Shown here piece by piece: positions 35,059-43,637 of a stretch of DNA of 64,000 bases. Below the pieces are notes generated by a model. The model did not search any database and had not been told where the DNA came from. It was given only the letters and a program-made list of their open reading frames with translations. How positions within the stretch are numbered: the first letter of the stretch is position 1; every line of letters begins with the position of its first letter. The translations under genes and the position numbers were made by a program. The stretch spans positions 193,192-257,191 of the forward strand of contig NZ_QFRK01000009.1 of assembly GCF_003143855.1 (NCBI RefSeq), read 5' to 3'. This DNA comes from Streptomyces sp. NWU339 (GTDB lineage: Bacteria; Actinomycetota; Actinomycetes; Streptomycetales; Streptomycetaceae).

Positions 35059-36122
35059 GAATGGATCTGCACCTTGCTGTGGTCTCCGAGGACGAGTCGG
35101 TGGGCGCTGGGGACGCTGGGGGCCGGGGTCACCTCGACATGACGGCCGATCAGTGAGGACTCGATGCGGCGGACGCCTTCGATCGAGGAGTCCCGCAGCA
35201 CGATGGAGAACTCGAGTTCGCTGTCGGTGATCCGGCAGTTCTCCGCGACGGAGGTGAACGGTCCGACGTAGGAGTCGCTGACGACGGTGCCGGCGCCGAT
35301 GACGGCGGGCCCGACGACGCGCGAGTTGCTGATCCGGGCCCCCTCCTCCACCACCACCCGGCCGATGGTCTCGGAAGCGGTGTCCACGTCGCCGTCGATC
35401 CGGCGCTCGATCCCTTCGAGGACGGACCGGTTGACCTCCAGCATGTCGACGACGTTGCCGGTGTCCTTCCAGTAGCCCTGGATGACGGTGCAGCGCACCT
35501 CGGCGCGGGAGTCGATCAGATGCTGGATGGCGTGGGTGATCTCGAGTTCGCCGCGCCAGGACGGCTTGATGGCGCGCACCGCGTCGTGGACGGCGGGCGT
35601 GAACAGATAGACGCCGACGAGGGCGAGGTCGCTCTTGGGACGCTCGGGTTTCTCCTCCAGGCCGATCACCTGCCCGCCCGCGTCGAGTTCGGCGACACCG
35701 AAGGAGCGCGGGTCGGCGACCCGGGTGAGCAGGATCTGCGCGTCGGGCCGGTGTCTGCGGAACTCCTCGACGAGGCCGGTGATGCCACCGACGATGAAGT
35801 TGTCGCCGAGGTACATCACGAAGTCGTCGTCGCCGAGCCATTCGCGGGCGATCAGCACGGCGTGCGCCAGCCCCAGTGGCTGCTCCTGGGGGATGTAGGT
35901 GATCTGCAGGCCGAACTTCGAACCGTCGCCCACCGCGTTCTCGATCTCAGCGGCCGTGTCACCGACGATCATCCCGACCTCGGTGATACCCGCGTCCGCG
36001 ATCGATTCCAACCCGTAGAAAAGCACGGGCTTGTTGGCCACGGGCACCAACTGCTTGGCCGAGGTGTGGGTGATCGGCCTCAGCCGGGTTCCGGCGCCGC
36101 CGGACAGCACGAGAGCCTTCAT
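35055..36122 (-). CDS. rfbA: Glucose-1-phosphate thymidylyltransferase, long form
   Basis: A 355-residue nucleotidyltransferase that makes dTDP-glucose from glucose-1-phosphate and dTTP. LSGGAGTRLRPITHTSAKQL is the nucleotide-binding signature with the catalytic Arg and Lys, followed by VMYLGDNFIVGG and EEKPERPKSDLALVGVY. Unlike ~290-residue RmlA enzymes, it carries a C-terminal left-handed beta-helix (about 245-350), as in actinobacterial antibiotic-sugar enzymes. First gene of the operon. ATG 36122 is preferred; MVSQ at 36134 is an alternative. The AT-rich 36123-36200 region upstream probably holds the promoter. Confidence 0.94.
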   Translation of the reverse strand: MKALVLSGGAGTRLRPITHTSAKQLVPVANKPVLFYGLESIADAGITEVGMIVGDTAAEIENAVGDGSKFGLQITYIPQEQPLGLAHAVLIAREWLGDDDFVMYLGDNFIVGGITGLVEEFRRHRPDAQILLTRVADPRSFGVAELDAGGQVIGLEEKPERPKSDLALVGVYLFTPAVHDAVRAIKPSWRGELEITHAIQHLIDSRAEVRCTVIQGYWKDTGNVVDMLEVNRSVLEGIERRIDGDVDTASETIGRVVVEEGARISNSRVVGPAVIGAGTVVSDSYVGPFTSVAENCRITDSELEFSIVLRDSSIEGVRRIESSLIGRHVEVTPAPSVPSAHRLVLGDHSKVQIHS

Positions 36123-36325
36123 CTGACTCACCATAGTGGTGCGCGGCGGATGGAACGTCACTTCTTTTAACGGTTCATTGCGAAATTCCCAAGGAGAGCC
36201 GTCCAGTCGCCGTGGTTCCGGCCCGCGACGGTGGCCACGGGGCCGGGTCGCGCTCGTCGGCCGTGTCACTCGAAGGGATGACCCGGGCGTCGGGACCGTT
36301 GTCGACGGTCGGTGACGCCACGCGC

Positions 36326-38770
36326 TCACCGGTGCGGGACGAGTTCCGCCCACACCTGTTTGCCGCCGCTGACCGGGAGTGTCCCCCAGGCCGCCGACAC
36401 CGCCTCGACGAGCAGGATGCCGCGGCCTCCGGTGGCCTCCCAGCCGATGCTGCTCGGCTTGACGGGACTGCGCGGCGAGGCGTCGGCGACCGCGAGGCGG
36501 AGCCGGTCGCCGACGAGGGTGAGGTCGAGACGGACCTGTCCCTCGGTGTGCACGAGGGCGTTCGTGACCAGTTCGGAGACGACGAGCAGGGCGGCGTCGA
36601 GGTCCTCGGTCGCGCCCCAGGAGCGCAGGGTGCGCCGGGTGAAGCGGCGGGCGTGGCCCACCGCCTGGGGCACCCGCCACACCGTCCAGCTCTCCCGCAG
36701 CGGGCGCAGGGCCATGCCGTCGTAGCGCATCAGCAGCAGGGCGACGTCGTCGCTGCGCGCGGCCCTGCCGAGCAGGGCGTCGGCGACGAGCCCGAGGTGG
36801 GCCGGGTCGGCGACGGCGAGCCGGCGGGCGAAGTCGTCCATGCCCTCGTCGATGTCGGCCTCGTGGGACTCGACCAGGCCGTCCGTGGTGAGGGCGACGG
36901 TCGTGCCGGGCTGGAGCCGGAGCGGGCTCATCGGGAAGTCGGCCTGTGTCATGACGCCGAGCGGTGGGCCGCCCTCCGCCTCCGCGATCTCGGTACGGCC
37001 GTCCGGGTGCCGCAGCACCGGCGGCAGGTGCCCGGCGCGTACGCACCAGGCGGAGCCCTCCTCCAGGTCGACGTCGACATAGCAACAGGTCGCGAAGAGG
37101 TCGCTCTCCATGTCGATGAGCAGCCGGTTGGCGCGCGACACCACCACGTCGGGCGCGTGCCCCTCGACGGCGTAGGCGCGCAGCGCGGTGCGCATCTGTC
37201 CCATGAGGGTGGCGGCGCCCGCGCTGTGCCCCTGGACGTCGCCGATGACGAGGGCGACGTGGTTGTCGGGCAGCGGGATCACGTCGTACCAGTCGCCGCC
37301 GAGTTCCAGGCCGACCGTGCTGGGCAGATAGCGGGCGACGGCGACCGCGCCGGGCAGCCGGGGCAGCCGGCGCGGCAGCAGCTGGCGCTGGAGCATGCCG
37401 ACCAGCTCGTGCTCGGCGTCGAAGGCACGGGCCCGCATCAGGGCCTGTCCGGCGAGGCCGGCGGCGGCCGTGAGCAGGGCGCGTTCGTCGGCTCCGAAGT
37501 CGTGCGGGGCGTCCCAGCCGATGAGGCAGGCGCCGGCCATCCGGTTACCGGCGGGCAGCGGCAGCACGGCGAGGCCGCCGGGTCCGACCTCGGCGAGGGA
37601 GGTCTCCAACGGGCTGCCCGCGGGCCAGATCCGGGGCCGGCCCTCGCGCAGGACGGCGGCGAGGGTGGGCATGGTGCGCACCGGTGCCTCGGGCCATTCG
37701 GTGCGCCACTCCGTGCGCCACAGGTCCGGCCAGGCATCCGGTTCCGGCGGGTCGAGGACGGTGACGACGAGCCGGTCGCCCTCCAGTTCGGCGACCGCGA
37801 TCCGGTCGGCTCCGAGCGGCCCGCGCAGGGCGGCGACCACGGCCCTGCCGACATCGCGGACGGTGACAGCGGTGGCGAGTGCGGCGGCGAGGCGCTGCAC
37901 CCGGGCCACCTCGGTGACGTCGGAGCGCAGCGTGGACGCGTCGGCGACGGAGCCCACGAGGCGGGCCGGACGGCCCTCTCCGCCCTGCAGCAGCCGGCCG
38001 CGGAGCCGGAGCCACTTCGGCGGGCCGGTGGGCTGCAGCACCCGGAACTCCAGCTCGCGCTCGCCGATGGTCAGGTGGTCGGCCTCGACCACCGACATCA
38101 CGGAGGGCAGGTCCTCCGGCACGGTCAGCCCCATCAGGGTCTCCACCCGGCCGTCGAAGTCGTCCGGGCCGAGACCGAACAGGTTCAGGACCTCGTCGCC
38201 CAGCCGGACCCGTCCGGTGTCCATGGCGAGGCTGAAGGTGTCCGGTGGCAGCTCACCGTCGGCGGCCGGCGACCCGGGAAAGGCGACCGAGTCGGCGACG
38301 AGCCCCAGGCAGACACGGTCCTCGGGGTCGAAGCCGCCGGGGCGCTCGCTGACGGCGAGCAGACAGCCCCCGGGATCGTGGCGCACGGGCAGGGCGGCGA
38401 GGGAGAAGTCATGAGCGGGTACGCGCCGCGCCTGGGCCTGGGCGGCGAGCTCCGTCGGTCCGAGCCACACCGGCCGGCCGCCGCGCACGGCCTCGGCGGC
38501 CGGGGAGCGCCCGGCGACGGAGTAGCCGTCGCGCACCCCGCACAGGGTCCGCGGGATCCCGGCCGACTCGACCAGGAGCAGCTGCTCGCCCTCCGCGCTG
38601 GGCGTGTACACGGCGACGAGCACGGCGCCGGCGAAGACGATGGCCTGTTCCAGGAGCCGGCGCAACCGGTCCGGTGTCTCCGGTTCGGCGGTGATCGCCG
38701 TCAGGGCGGCTTCCGCGCGCAGCGTTCTCGTGCTGCGTCCCGCAGCGCCCTCACCGACCACGTTGGCCAT
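36326..38770 (-). CDS. SpoIIE-type PP2C phosphatase with PAS, GAF and HATPase domains
   Basis: An 814-residue signalling protein. Two sensor-like regions (GAF-like about 20-140, PAS-like about 155-250) precede a second GAF-like domain (about 270-420). The SpoIIE phosphatase follows with metal motifs GGDWYDVI, VIGDVQGHS, TTDGLVES and SDDVALLLM. The C-terminal HATPase_c anti-sigma kinase-like domain has SELVTNALVHT and GGRGILLVEA. Such proteins dephosphorylate anti-anti-sigma factors, and the kinase domain can oppose this, so it probably switches a stress sigma factor. No sigma factor lies next to it. Divergent from a second SpoIIE gene. Confidence 0.9.
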   Translation of the reverse strand: MANVVGEGAAGRSTRTLRAEAALTAITAEPETPDRLRRLLEQAIVFAGAVLVAVYTPSAEGEQLLLVESAGIPRTLCGVRDGYSVAGRSPAAEAVRGGRPVWLGPTELAAQAQARRVPAHDFSLAALPVRHDPGGCLLAVSERPGGFDPEDRVCLGLVADSVAFPGSPAADGELPPDTFSLAMDTGRVRLGDEVLNLFGLGPDDFDGRVETLMGLTVPEDLPSVMSVVEADHLTIGERELEFRVLQPTGPPKWLRLRGRLLQGGEGRPARLVGSVADASTLRSDVTEVARVQRLAAALATAVTVRDVGRAVVAALRGPLGADRIAVAELEGDRLVVTVLDPPEPDAWPDLWRTEWRTEWPEAPVRTMPTLAAVLREGRPRIWPAGSPLETSLAEVGPGGLAVLPLPAGNRMAGACLIGWDAPHDFGADERALLTAAAGLAGQALMRARAFDAEHELVGMLQRQLLPRRLPRLPGAVAVARYLPSTVGLELGGDWYDVIPLPDNHVALVIGDVQGHSAGAATLMGQMRTALRAYAVEGHAPDVVVSRANRLLIDMESDLFATCCYVDVDLEEGSAWCVRAGHLPPVLRHPDGRTEIAEAEGGPPLGVMTQADFPMSPLRLQPGTTVALTTDGLVESHEADIDEGMDDFARRLAVADPAHLGLVADALLGRAARSDDVALLLMRYDGMALRPLRESWTVWRVPQAVGHARRFTRRTLRSWGATEDLDAALLVVSELVTNALVHTEGQVRLDLTLVGDRLRLAVADASPRSPVKPSSIGWEATGGRGILLVEAVSAAWGTLPVSGGKQVWAELVPHR

Positions 38771-38971
38771 TACAGCGCTTGTACGGGCCCCGCGCAGCCC
38801 CTGCGGCACCCCGTCGCGTTCCGGCGGTCCGGCAGGACTCCGACCGGGACGGACCCTCGGGGCGCGCCGGAGCGGACCGGGTGCCGCGCGGCTCGCCGTG
38901 CGGGGCGGGCCAGTAGGGGGGAGATTGGGTTCTCGGGGCGGGCGACGCGGCCGAGCGAGGAGGTGGTCGGC

Positions 38972-41116
38972 GTGTCCGAGGGGCAGTCCTCCGCGCGGGT
39001 GCGGCCGGGTGCGCGGACCCCGGTCGGCCGTCCGCTGCTCTCCCTGACGCTCACCGCGATGATGGACGAGGTGCATGCCCACTCCGGTGGGGTGTACTTG
39101 GTCGCGCCGGACCGGCCGGTGCTGGAGATGGCGGTGGTGGCGGGGCTTCCCCGGGCGTTCGCGGCGCCCTGGGAGCGGGTGGCGCTGAGCGCGCCGATCC
39201 CGGTCGCCGACGCGGTGCGCGAGCGGCGTCTGGTCTGGGTGGGCGGCGAGGAGGAGATGGCGCGGCGCTATCCCCGGATCGCCGTGGTGCTGCCGTACCA
39301 GTTCTCGCTGGCCGCGCTGCCGGTGGCCACCGCGACCAGGGCGTACGGCGCGGTGTTCGTGACCTGGCCCGGCGGCCACCCGCCGGAGCTGTCCGAGGGG
39401 GAGCGTGATCACCTGTCCGCCGCCTGCGACCGTCTCGCGGCGCGGCTGGAGCGTGCCGCCGAGGAGAGTCTGCCGCTTCCTTCGGAGCCGGATCTGCTGG
39501 CCGCGCCGCTGGTGAGCGGCCTGGCCGACACGCTCGGCACGGTGGAGGCGGCGCGGATGGTGGCCCGGCTGCCGTACGGGTTGTGCTCGCTCGATCTGAA
39601 CGGGCGGGTCGGCTTCGCCAACGCCACCGCGGCGAACCTGCTGGACACCCCGGTCGACCGGCTGCTCGGCGCCCAGCTGTGGGCGACCGTACCGTGGCTG
39701 AACGATCCCGTGTACGAGGAGCACTACCGGGCCGCGCTGCTCAGCCAGCACACCACGTCGTTCGTGGCGCTGCGCCCGCCCGACGAGTGGCTGTCGTTCC
39801 GGATGTATCCGAGTACGACGGGGCTCAGTGTCCGGATCAACCGGGCCCGTACCGCGGCGGGCACGAACCGGGCCGCGCGACAGCCGGGCACCGCTCCGGC
39901 CCGGCTCGTCACCATCTCCCAGGTGCTGAACCTGGCCGGCACGCTGACCGAGGCGGTGGGCGTGCAGGACGTGGTGCAACTGGTCGCGGACCAGATCGCC
40001 CCGGCGGTGGGCAGTCAGGGACTGGTGATCCTCGGCTCACGGGCGGGCCGACTGCTCGTCCTCGGGCACCGCGGGTATCCGGATCCGTCCGTCGTCGAGC
40101 GGTACGACGGGATGCCGCTGTCCGAACCGACCCCCGGCAGTCAGGTGCTGCGCACCGGTGTGCCCGCGTTCTTCGAGTCCCGGGAGGAACTGGAGCGCCT
40201 GTATCCGGTCCTGGTCGTGAACCCCTCGGGCTTCTCGTCGTGGGCCTATCTGCCGCTGATCGCCTCGGGGCGTCCGGTGGGGACGTGCGTGCTGGCCTAC
40301 GCCTCGCCGCACCACTTCACGACGGAGGAGCGGGCGGTGCTGACGAGCCTGGCCGGGCTGATCGCCCAGGCCCTGGAGCGGGCGTTGCTCTACGACGCCA
40401 AGCACCGGCTGGCGCACGGGCTGCAGGCGGCGCTGCTGCCGCACACGCTGCCGTCGCTGGCCGGGATCGAGGCGGCGTCCCGCTATCTGCCGGCCACTCA
40501 GGGCATGGAGATCGGGGGCGACTTCTACGATCTGGTGCCGTCGCGGGGGACGGCGGCGGCGGTGATCGGGGACGTGCAGGGGCACAACGTGACGGCGGCC
40601 GGGCTGATGGGGCAGGTACGCACCGCGGTCCGCGCGTACACGACGGTCGGGCAGCCGCCCGAGGAGGTGATGCGCAGCACCAACCGGCTGCTGCTCGAGC
40701 TGGGTTCCGATCTGTTCGCGAGCTGCCTGTATCTGCGGCTCGATCCCGCGCGCGGGCGGGCCGTGATGTCCAGGGCGGGCCATCCGCCGCCGTTGCTGAG
40801 GAGGCCGGACGGCCGGGTGCGGGTGCTGGACCTGGCCGGTGGCCCGCTGCTGGGCATCGACGGTTCGGCGACGTATCCGGCGACCGAGGTGGACCTCTCC
40901 CCCGGGTCGCTCCTCGTCCTCTACACCGACGGGCTGGTGGAATCCCCCGGCACCGACTTCGAGGACGCGCTGGCCGGTCTGGGCCGCCGTCTCACCGGCC
41001 TCGGGGACCTTCCCCTGGACGACCTCGCCGACGCCCTGGTCCAGCACGGTGCGCACCCGGAGGGGCGGGTGGACGATGTCGCGCTGCTCCTGCTCAGGGC
41101 GCTGCCTCCGGGCTGA
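38972..41116 (+). CDS. SpoIIE-type PP2C phosphatase with PAS and GAF domains, no kinase domain
   Basis: A 714-residue paralogue of the divergent neighbour. An N-terminal GAF-like region (about 20-150), a PAS-like region around LPYGLCSLDLNGRVGFANAT, and a GAF domain (about 310-470) lead into the phosphatase, with GGDFYDLV, VIGDVQGHN, YTDGLVES and VDDVALLLL. It ends right after the phosphatase, with no HATPase domain. GTG 38972 is set by GAGGAGG eight bases upstream. The 201-base divergent region serves both genes, so the two are probably co-regulated. Confidence 0.9.
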   Translation: MSEGQSSARVRPGARTPVGRPLLSLTLTAMMDEVHAHSGGVYLVAPDRPVLEMAVVAGLPRAFAAPWERVALSAPIPVADAVRERRLVWVGGEEEMARRYPRIAVVLPYQFSLAALPVATATRAYGAVFVTWPGGHPPELSEGERDHLSAACDRLAARLERAAEESLPLPSEPDLLAAPLVSGLADTLGTVEAARMVARLPYGLCSLDLNGRVGFANATAANLLDTPVDRLLGAQLWATVPWLNDPVYEEHYRAALLSQHTTSFVALRPPDEWLSFRMYPSTTGLSVRINRARTAAGTNRAARQPGTAPARLVTISQVLNLAGTLTEAVGVQDVVQLVADQIAPAVGSQGLVILGSRAGRLLVLGHRGYPDPSVVERYDGMPLSEPTPGSQVLRTGVPAFFESREELERLYPVLVVNPSGFSSWAYLPLIASGRPVGTCVLAYASPHHFTTEERAVLTSLAGLIAQALERALLYDAKHRLAHGLQAALLPHTLPSLAGIEAASRYLPATQGMEIGGDFYDLVPSRGTAAAVIGDVQGHNVTAAGLMGQVRTAVRAYTTVGQPPEEVMRSTNRLLLELGSDLFASCLYLRLDPARGRAVMSRAGHPPPLLRRPDGRVRVLDLAGGPLLGIDGSATYPATEVDLSPGSLLVLYTDGLVESPGTDFEDALAGLGRRLTGLGDLPLDDLADALVQHGAHPEGRVDDVALLLLRALPPG

Positions 41117-41142
41117 GTCCGTCCTCGGCCGCCCCGCGCGGT

Positions 41143-41189
41143 GCCGCCCCGGACCCTGCCACGGTCGCGTGGCGTGGGTCCGGGGCGGC
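41143..41189. terminator. Strong two-part bidirectional hairpin
   Basis: GCCGCCCCGGACCC (41143-41156) pairs with GGGTCCGGGGCGGC (41176-41189), a perfect 14-bp stem. Inside it GCCACG (41158-41163) pairs with CGTGGC (41168-41173) around GTCG. It separates the convergent SpoIIE and S1 protease genes. Confidence 0.85.
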
Positions 41190-41232
41190 GGCCCACCGTG
41201 GGCACTCCGCCCGGTGCGGTCGGGCGGGTCCC

Positions 41233-41260
41233 GGTCAGTGGGTTCCGGTCAGTGGGTTCC
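41233..41260. repeat. 14-bp tandem duplication at the protease stop codon
   Basis: GGTCAGTGGGTTCC occurs twice head-to-tail (41233-41246, 41247-41260). The second copy holds the protease stop codon, so the first is a duplicated 3' end. Confidence 0.75.
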
Positions 41261-42595
41261 GCTCTGACCGCCACCGTCCTCCGCATCCCGGCCGGCGCCG
41301 TATCCGGCCCCCTGTCCGGCTCCGTCACCGGCCCCCTGTCCGGCGTCCTGGCCCGCTCCGTCACCGGCCCCCTGTCCGGCGTCCTCACCGCCGATTTCAC
41401 CGTCGGCTTCACCGCCACCGGCGTCCTCGCCGCCCGCCTGGTCGGCGGCGCCCGCGCCCGCGCCGCCCTCGCCGAGGGTCGCGCCGACCGCGGCCAGGGC
41501 AGTGGTGACCGGCTGGAAGAACGTCTCGCCGCCGACGGTGCAGTCGCCGCTGCCGCCCGAGGTCAGGCCGATCGCGAGGCCGTCCTGGGTGAACATCGAG
41601 CCGCCGCTGTCGCCGGGCTCGGCACAGACGTCGGTCTGGATGAGACCGGTGACCGTGCCCTCCGGGTAGTTCACCGTGGCGTTGAGACCGAGCACCTGGC
41701 CGTCGGCGAGCCCGGTGGTGCTGCCCATCCGGAACACCTCCTGGCCGACGGTGGCCTCGGCGGCCTCGGTGATCTGGACGGTCTGGCCGCCGACGTCGAC
41801 GTCGCTCGGCGCCTGCGTGTTCGGGTCGTCGTACTTGGCGAGCGCGAAGTCGCCCTCGCCGGGGAAGACGGCCTGGTCGATGGTGGCGATCGGGGCGCCG
41901 CCCTGCTGGTCGGACCACTGCTGCCCGCCGAGCGCGCAGTGACCGGCCGTCAGGAAGGCGGGGGTGCCGTCGCCCGCGGTGACGTTGAAGCCGAGGGAGC
42001 AGCGGGAGTTGGCGGCGAAGATGGCGTCCCCGCCCGAGGCGAACGTCCTGAACGTGCCCGCGGACTTCTTGATGGTCGCCATGCCGGAGCCGAGGCCCCG
42101 CACGGTGGACTCCAGTCTGTCCCACTTGTCGCCGGTCACCGTGGAGTCGGCGGTGACCAGGATCTTGTTGGTGCGCGGGTCGACGGCCCACGAGGTGCCG
42201 GGGATGGTCGCCTCGGTCTTCAGCGTCTGTGCGCCGGCCTCCAGCTCGGTCATGCTGTTGTCGACCTCGCGGACGGTCGCACCCGCCCTCTTCGCCTGCA
42301 CGATCACGTTGTTGTTGTCGCCCGGTACGACGTTGACGACGAGTTGCTGCTTGCCCCCGTCGTAGTAGGAACCGGCGAACGCGTCGCCGAGGAGCCCGGC
42401 GAGCTGCGAGGCGAGATCCGAGGCGTCCGTGGCCTTCAGTGTCTTCGGCGGCGCCGACGCCGCCGCCGCGGCGTCGTCCGTCGCGCCGTCCTGTGACGCG
42501 TTGGCGTTGGGAAGCAGGATCGCGGCGGCACCGAGCGCCACCACACCGCCCACCGCTATCGCGGCCTTGCGCTTCGGAATTCGCTTGTGACTCAA
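41249..42595 (-). CDS. Secreted S1-family serine protease with repetitive Gly-rich tail
   Basis: A 448-residue alpha-lytic-type protease. The signal peptide (KRIPKRKAAIAVGGVVALGA) precedes a pro-region of about 150 residues and a mature domain with His in FLTAGHCA, Asp in EGDFALAKYD and Ser in EPGDSGGSMF. The last ~70 residues are Gly/Ala/Asp/Gln repeats such as GAGDGAGQDAGQG. There is no frame-compatible ATG near the signal peptide; TTG 42595, with GGAGG nine bases upstream, is the best start. It is divergent from the exported-peptide operon, a possible substrate or partner only by position. Confidence 0.9.
   Translation of the reverse strand: MSHKRIPKRKAAIAVGGVVALGAAAILLPNANASQDGATDDAAAAASAPPKTLKATDASDLASQLAGLLGDAFAGSYYDGGKQQLVVNVVPGDNNNVIVQAKRAGATVREVDNSMTELEAGAQTLKTEATIPGTSWAVDPRTNKILVTADSTVTGDKWDRLESTVRGLGSGMATIKKSAGTFRTFASGGDAIFAANSRCSLGFNVTAGDGTPAFLTAGHCALGGQQWSDQQGGAPIATIDQAVFPGEGDFALAKYDDPNTQAPSDVDVGGQTVQITEAAEATVGQEVFRMGSTTGLADGQVLGLNATVNYPEGTVTGLIQTDVCAEPGDSGGSMFTQDGLAIGLTSGGSGDCTVGGETFFQPVTTALAAVGATLGEGGAGAGAADQAGGEDAGGGEADGEIGGEDAGQGAGDGAGQDAGQGAGDGAGQGAGYGAGRDAEDGGGQSGTH
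41310..41390. repeat. 36-bp-spaced internal repeats in the protease tail
   Basis: The block CCGTCACCGGCCCCCTGTCC occurs near 41321 and again 36 bp later near 41357, with a partial copy before the first. They encode the repeated GAGQ/GAGD tail. A 36-bp period keeps frame (12 codons), so tail length can vary by unequal exchange. Confidence 0.7.
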
Positions 42596-43232
42596 ACTTC
42601 TCGACCTCCTGGGGGGACCGGAGTCGTGCCGCCGTTCGGCGGCTGTCGGCGCCTGGATGGCTGTTGGTACGCACGGGTCCGGCAGGGCGTTCAAATCCTT
42701 TTGCGGACACCGGGTTCACGCCGTGAAATCGGCCAACTCGTGTGCCTCGCAGACTGTTTGGGCAGCCACCCGGCAGCGGAACGCACCGCGGTCGAGTGTG
42801 CACGCTCCGTCGCGGGCGGTGAGCGGAATCCCGGCTTCAGTGAATCTGCACATCGACTTCCCAACGCGGTCACCGGAGCCGGAAGTCACCCCCGGGCCGA
42901 CCGCCCCCCTCACACCTTTGGGGCCGGTGTGCCGGATTCCGGCCCGGGGGCGCAAGCGGTGGGACGGGTCGATGCCGTGAGCCATGTGAAGAAGTCGCCA
43001 CCGGGCCGTGCCCTTCTCTGCACTCTTGAGCGCCACAAAGCCGCAAGTTCGCTGGTGGGAGGTTTGTTTGATTGGAAGCCCGCAGCCGGGGCGTGCTTTG
43101 ATCCATCGCACCGCAGGGCCGTTCCGGGCATCCGGCGCCGGGGTCCGGCACTCGCGGTCGCGGCTTTCCCCTGTCCCCAGAGGAAGCCGCTCTCCCCCCT
43201 TGTGCCATATCCATACGAAGGGAAGTTCCATC
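42596..43232. other. Long intergenic region between protease and exported-peptide operon
   Basis: These 637 bases hold no convincing gene; the frames present lack G/C third-position bias. They contain the divergent promoters of the S1 protease and the exported peptide. The last 200 bases are relatively AT-rich, with a run of T around 43063-43071. I cannot assign a specific -10/-35 pair. Confidence 0.45.
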
Positions 43233-43448
43233 ATGAACTCCACCCCCCAGGTCGAGACCGTCGAGATCTCCGACGCCGAGCTCGACAACGTCTCCGGCGG
43301 CCTGTCCGTGAACGCCGTGAACACCGTCACGGGCGCGGTGGACGGCATCGCCCCGGTCTCCGGCCTGGCCAACACGGCCGTCGGCACCGTCGAGGGTGTC
43401 ACCGGCCTGAACACCGCCCCGGTCACGAACCTGGTCGCCGGTCTCTGA
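43233..43448 (+). CDS. Double-glycine-leader peptide precursor, Cys-free, exported by the NHLM system
   Basis: A 71-residue precursor. The leader (1-23) carries the ELxxVxGG signal of C39-type exporters, IS-DAELDNVSGG, so cleavage after G23 would release a 48-residue peptide. The released part has no Cys, so lanthionine or disulfide formation is impossible, although proteins with this leader are sometimes labelled type A2 lantipeptides. It contains three imperfect units that begin NT and end GL: NTVTGAVDGIAPVSGL, NTAVGTVEGVTGL and NTAPVTNLVAGL. The peptide is hydrophobic, glycine-rich and only weakly acidic. A hairpin lies just after the stop, then three export genes on the same strand. Confidence 0.85.
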   Translation: MNSTPQVETVEISDAELDNVSGGLSVNAVNTVTGAVDGIAPVSGLANTAVGTVEGVTGLNTAPVTNLVAGL

Positions 43449-43464
43449 TCGCGCCCTTGTGTCA

Positions 43465-43501
43465 CTGAGTCCCGGAGCCACCCCCCGGCTCCGGGGCTCA
43501 G
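43465..43501 (+). terminator. Attenuator-like hairpin between precursor and export genes
   Basis: CTGAGTCCCGGAGCC (43465-43479) pairs with GGCTCCGGGGCTCAG (43487-43501), 15 bp with one G-T wobble and loop ACCCCCC. It sits 17 bases after the precursor stop. A partial terminator here would give more precursor mRNA than transporter mRNA, as in many RiPP operons. Confidence 0.75.
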
Positions 43502-43637
43502 CGTTGCTCCAGGTCCCGTCGCCCCGACGGACGGGACGTCACGACAGGACCCGGCGCCCCCGGCCGGTCGCCCCGCCGGCTCAGCCGAGCCGTACCCCGC
43601 CGTCCTTCGCAGAGTTCACGCAGGTGAGGGAAGAACC

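Noticed and set aside
38771..39979. N-terminal extension of the minus-strand SpoIIE protein by about 400 codons
   Set aside because: It is antisense to the certain SpoIIE gene starting at 38972, is Arg/His/Gly-rich without domains, and ATG 38770 gives a normal protein.
36212..41116. A 1634-residue open frame on the plus strand
   Set aside because: Its first 920 codons run antisense to the minus-strand SpoIIE phosphatase gene and its flank and look like a shadow of high-GC coding. Only the part from GTG 38972 has a ribosome site and recognisable domains.
41233..41390. Possible CRISPR-like array from spaced repeats
   Set aside because: The repeats are inside the coding sequence of the protease tail, keep the reading frame and have no variable spacers of uniform size.
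43233..43448. Type A2 lanthipeptide label for the exported peptide
   Set aside because: The product contains no Cys, and no lanthionine synthetase is present in the window, so thioether rings cannot form.
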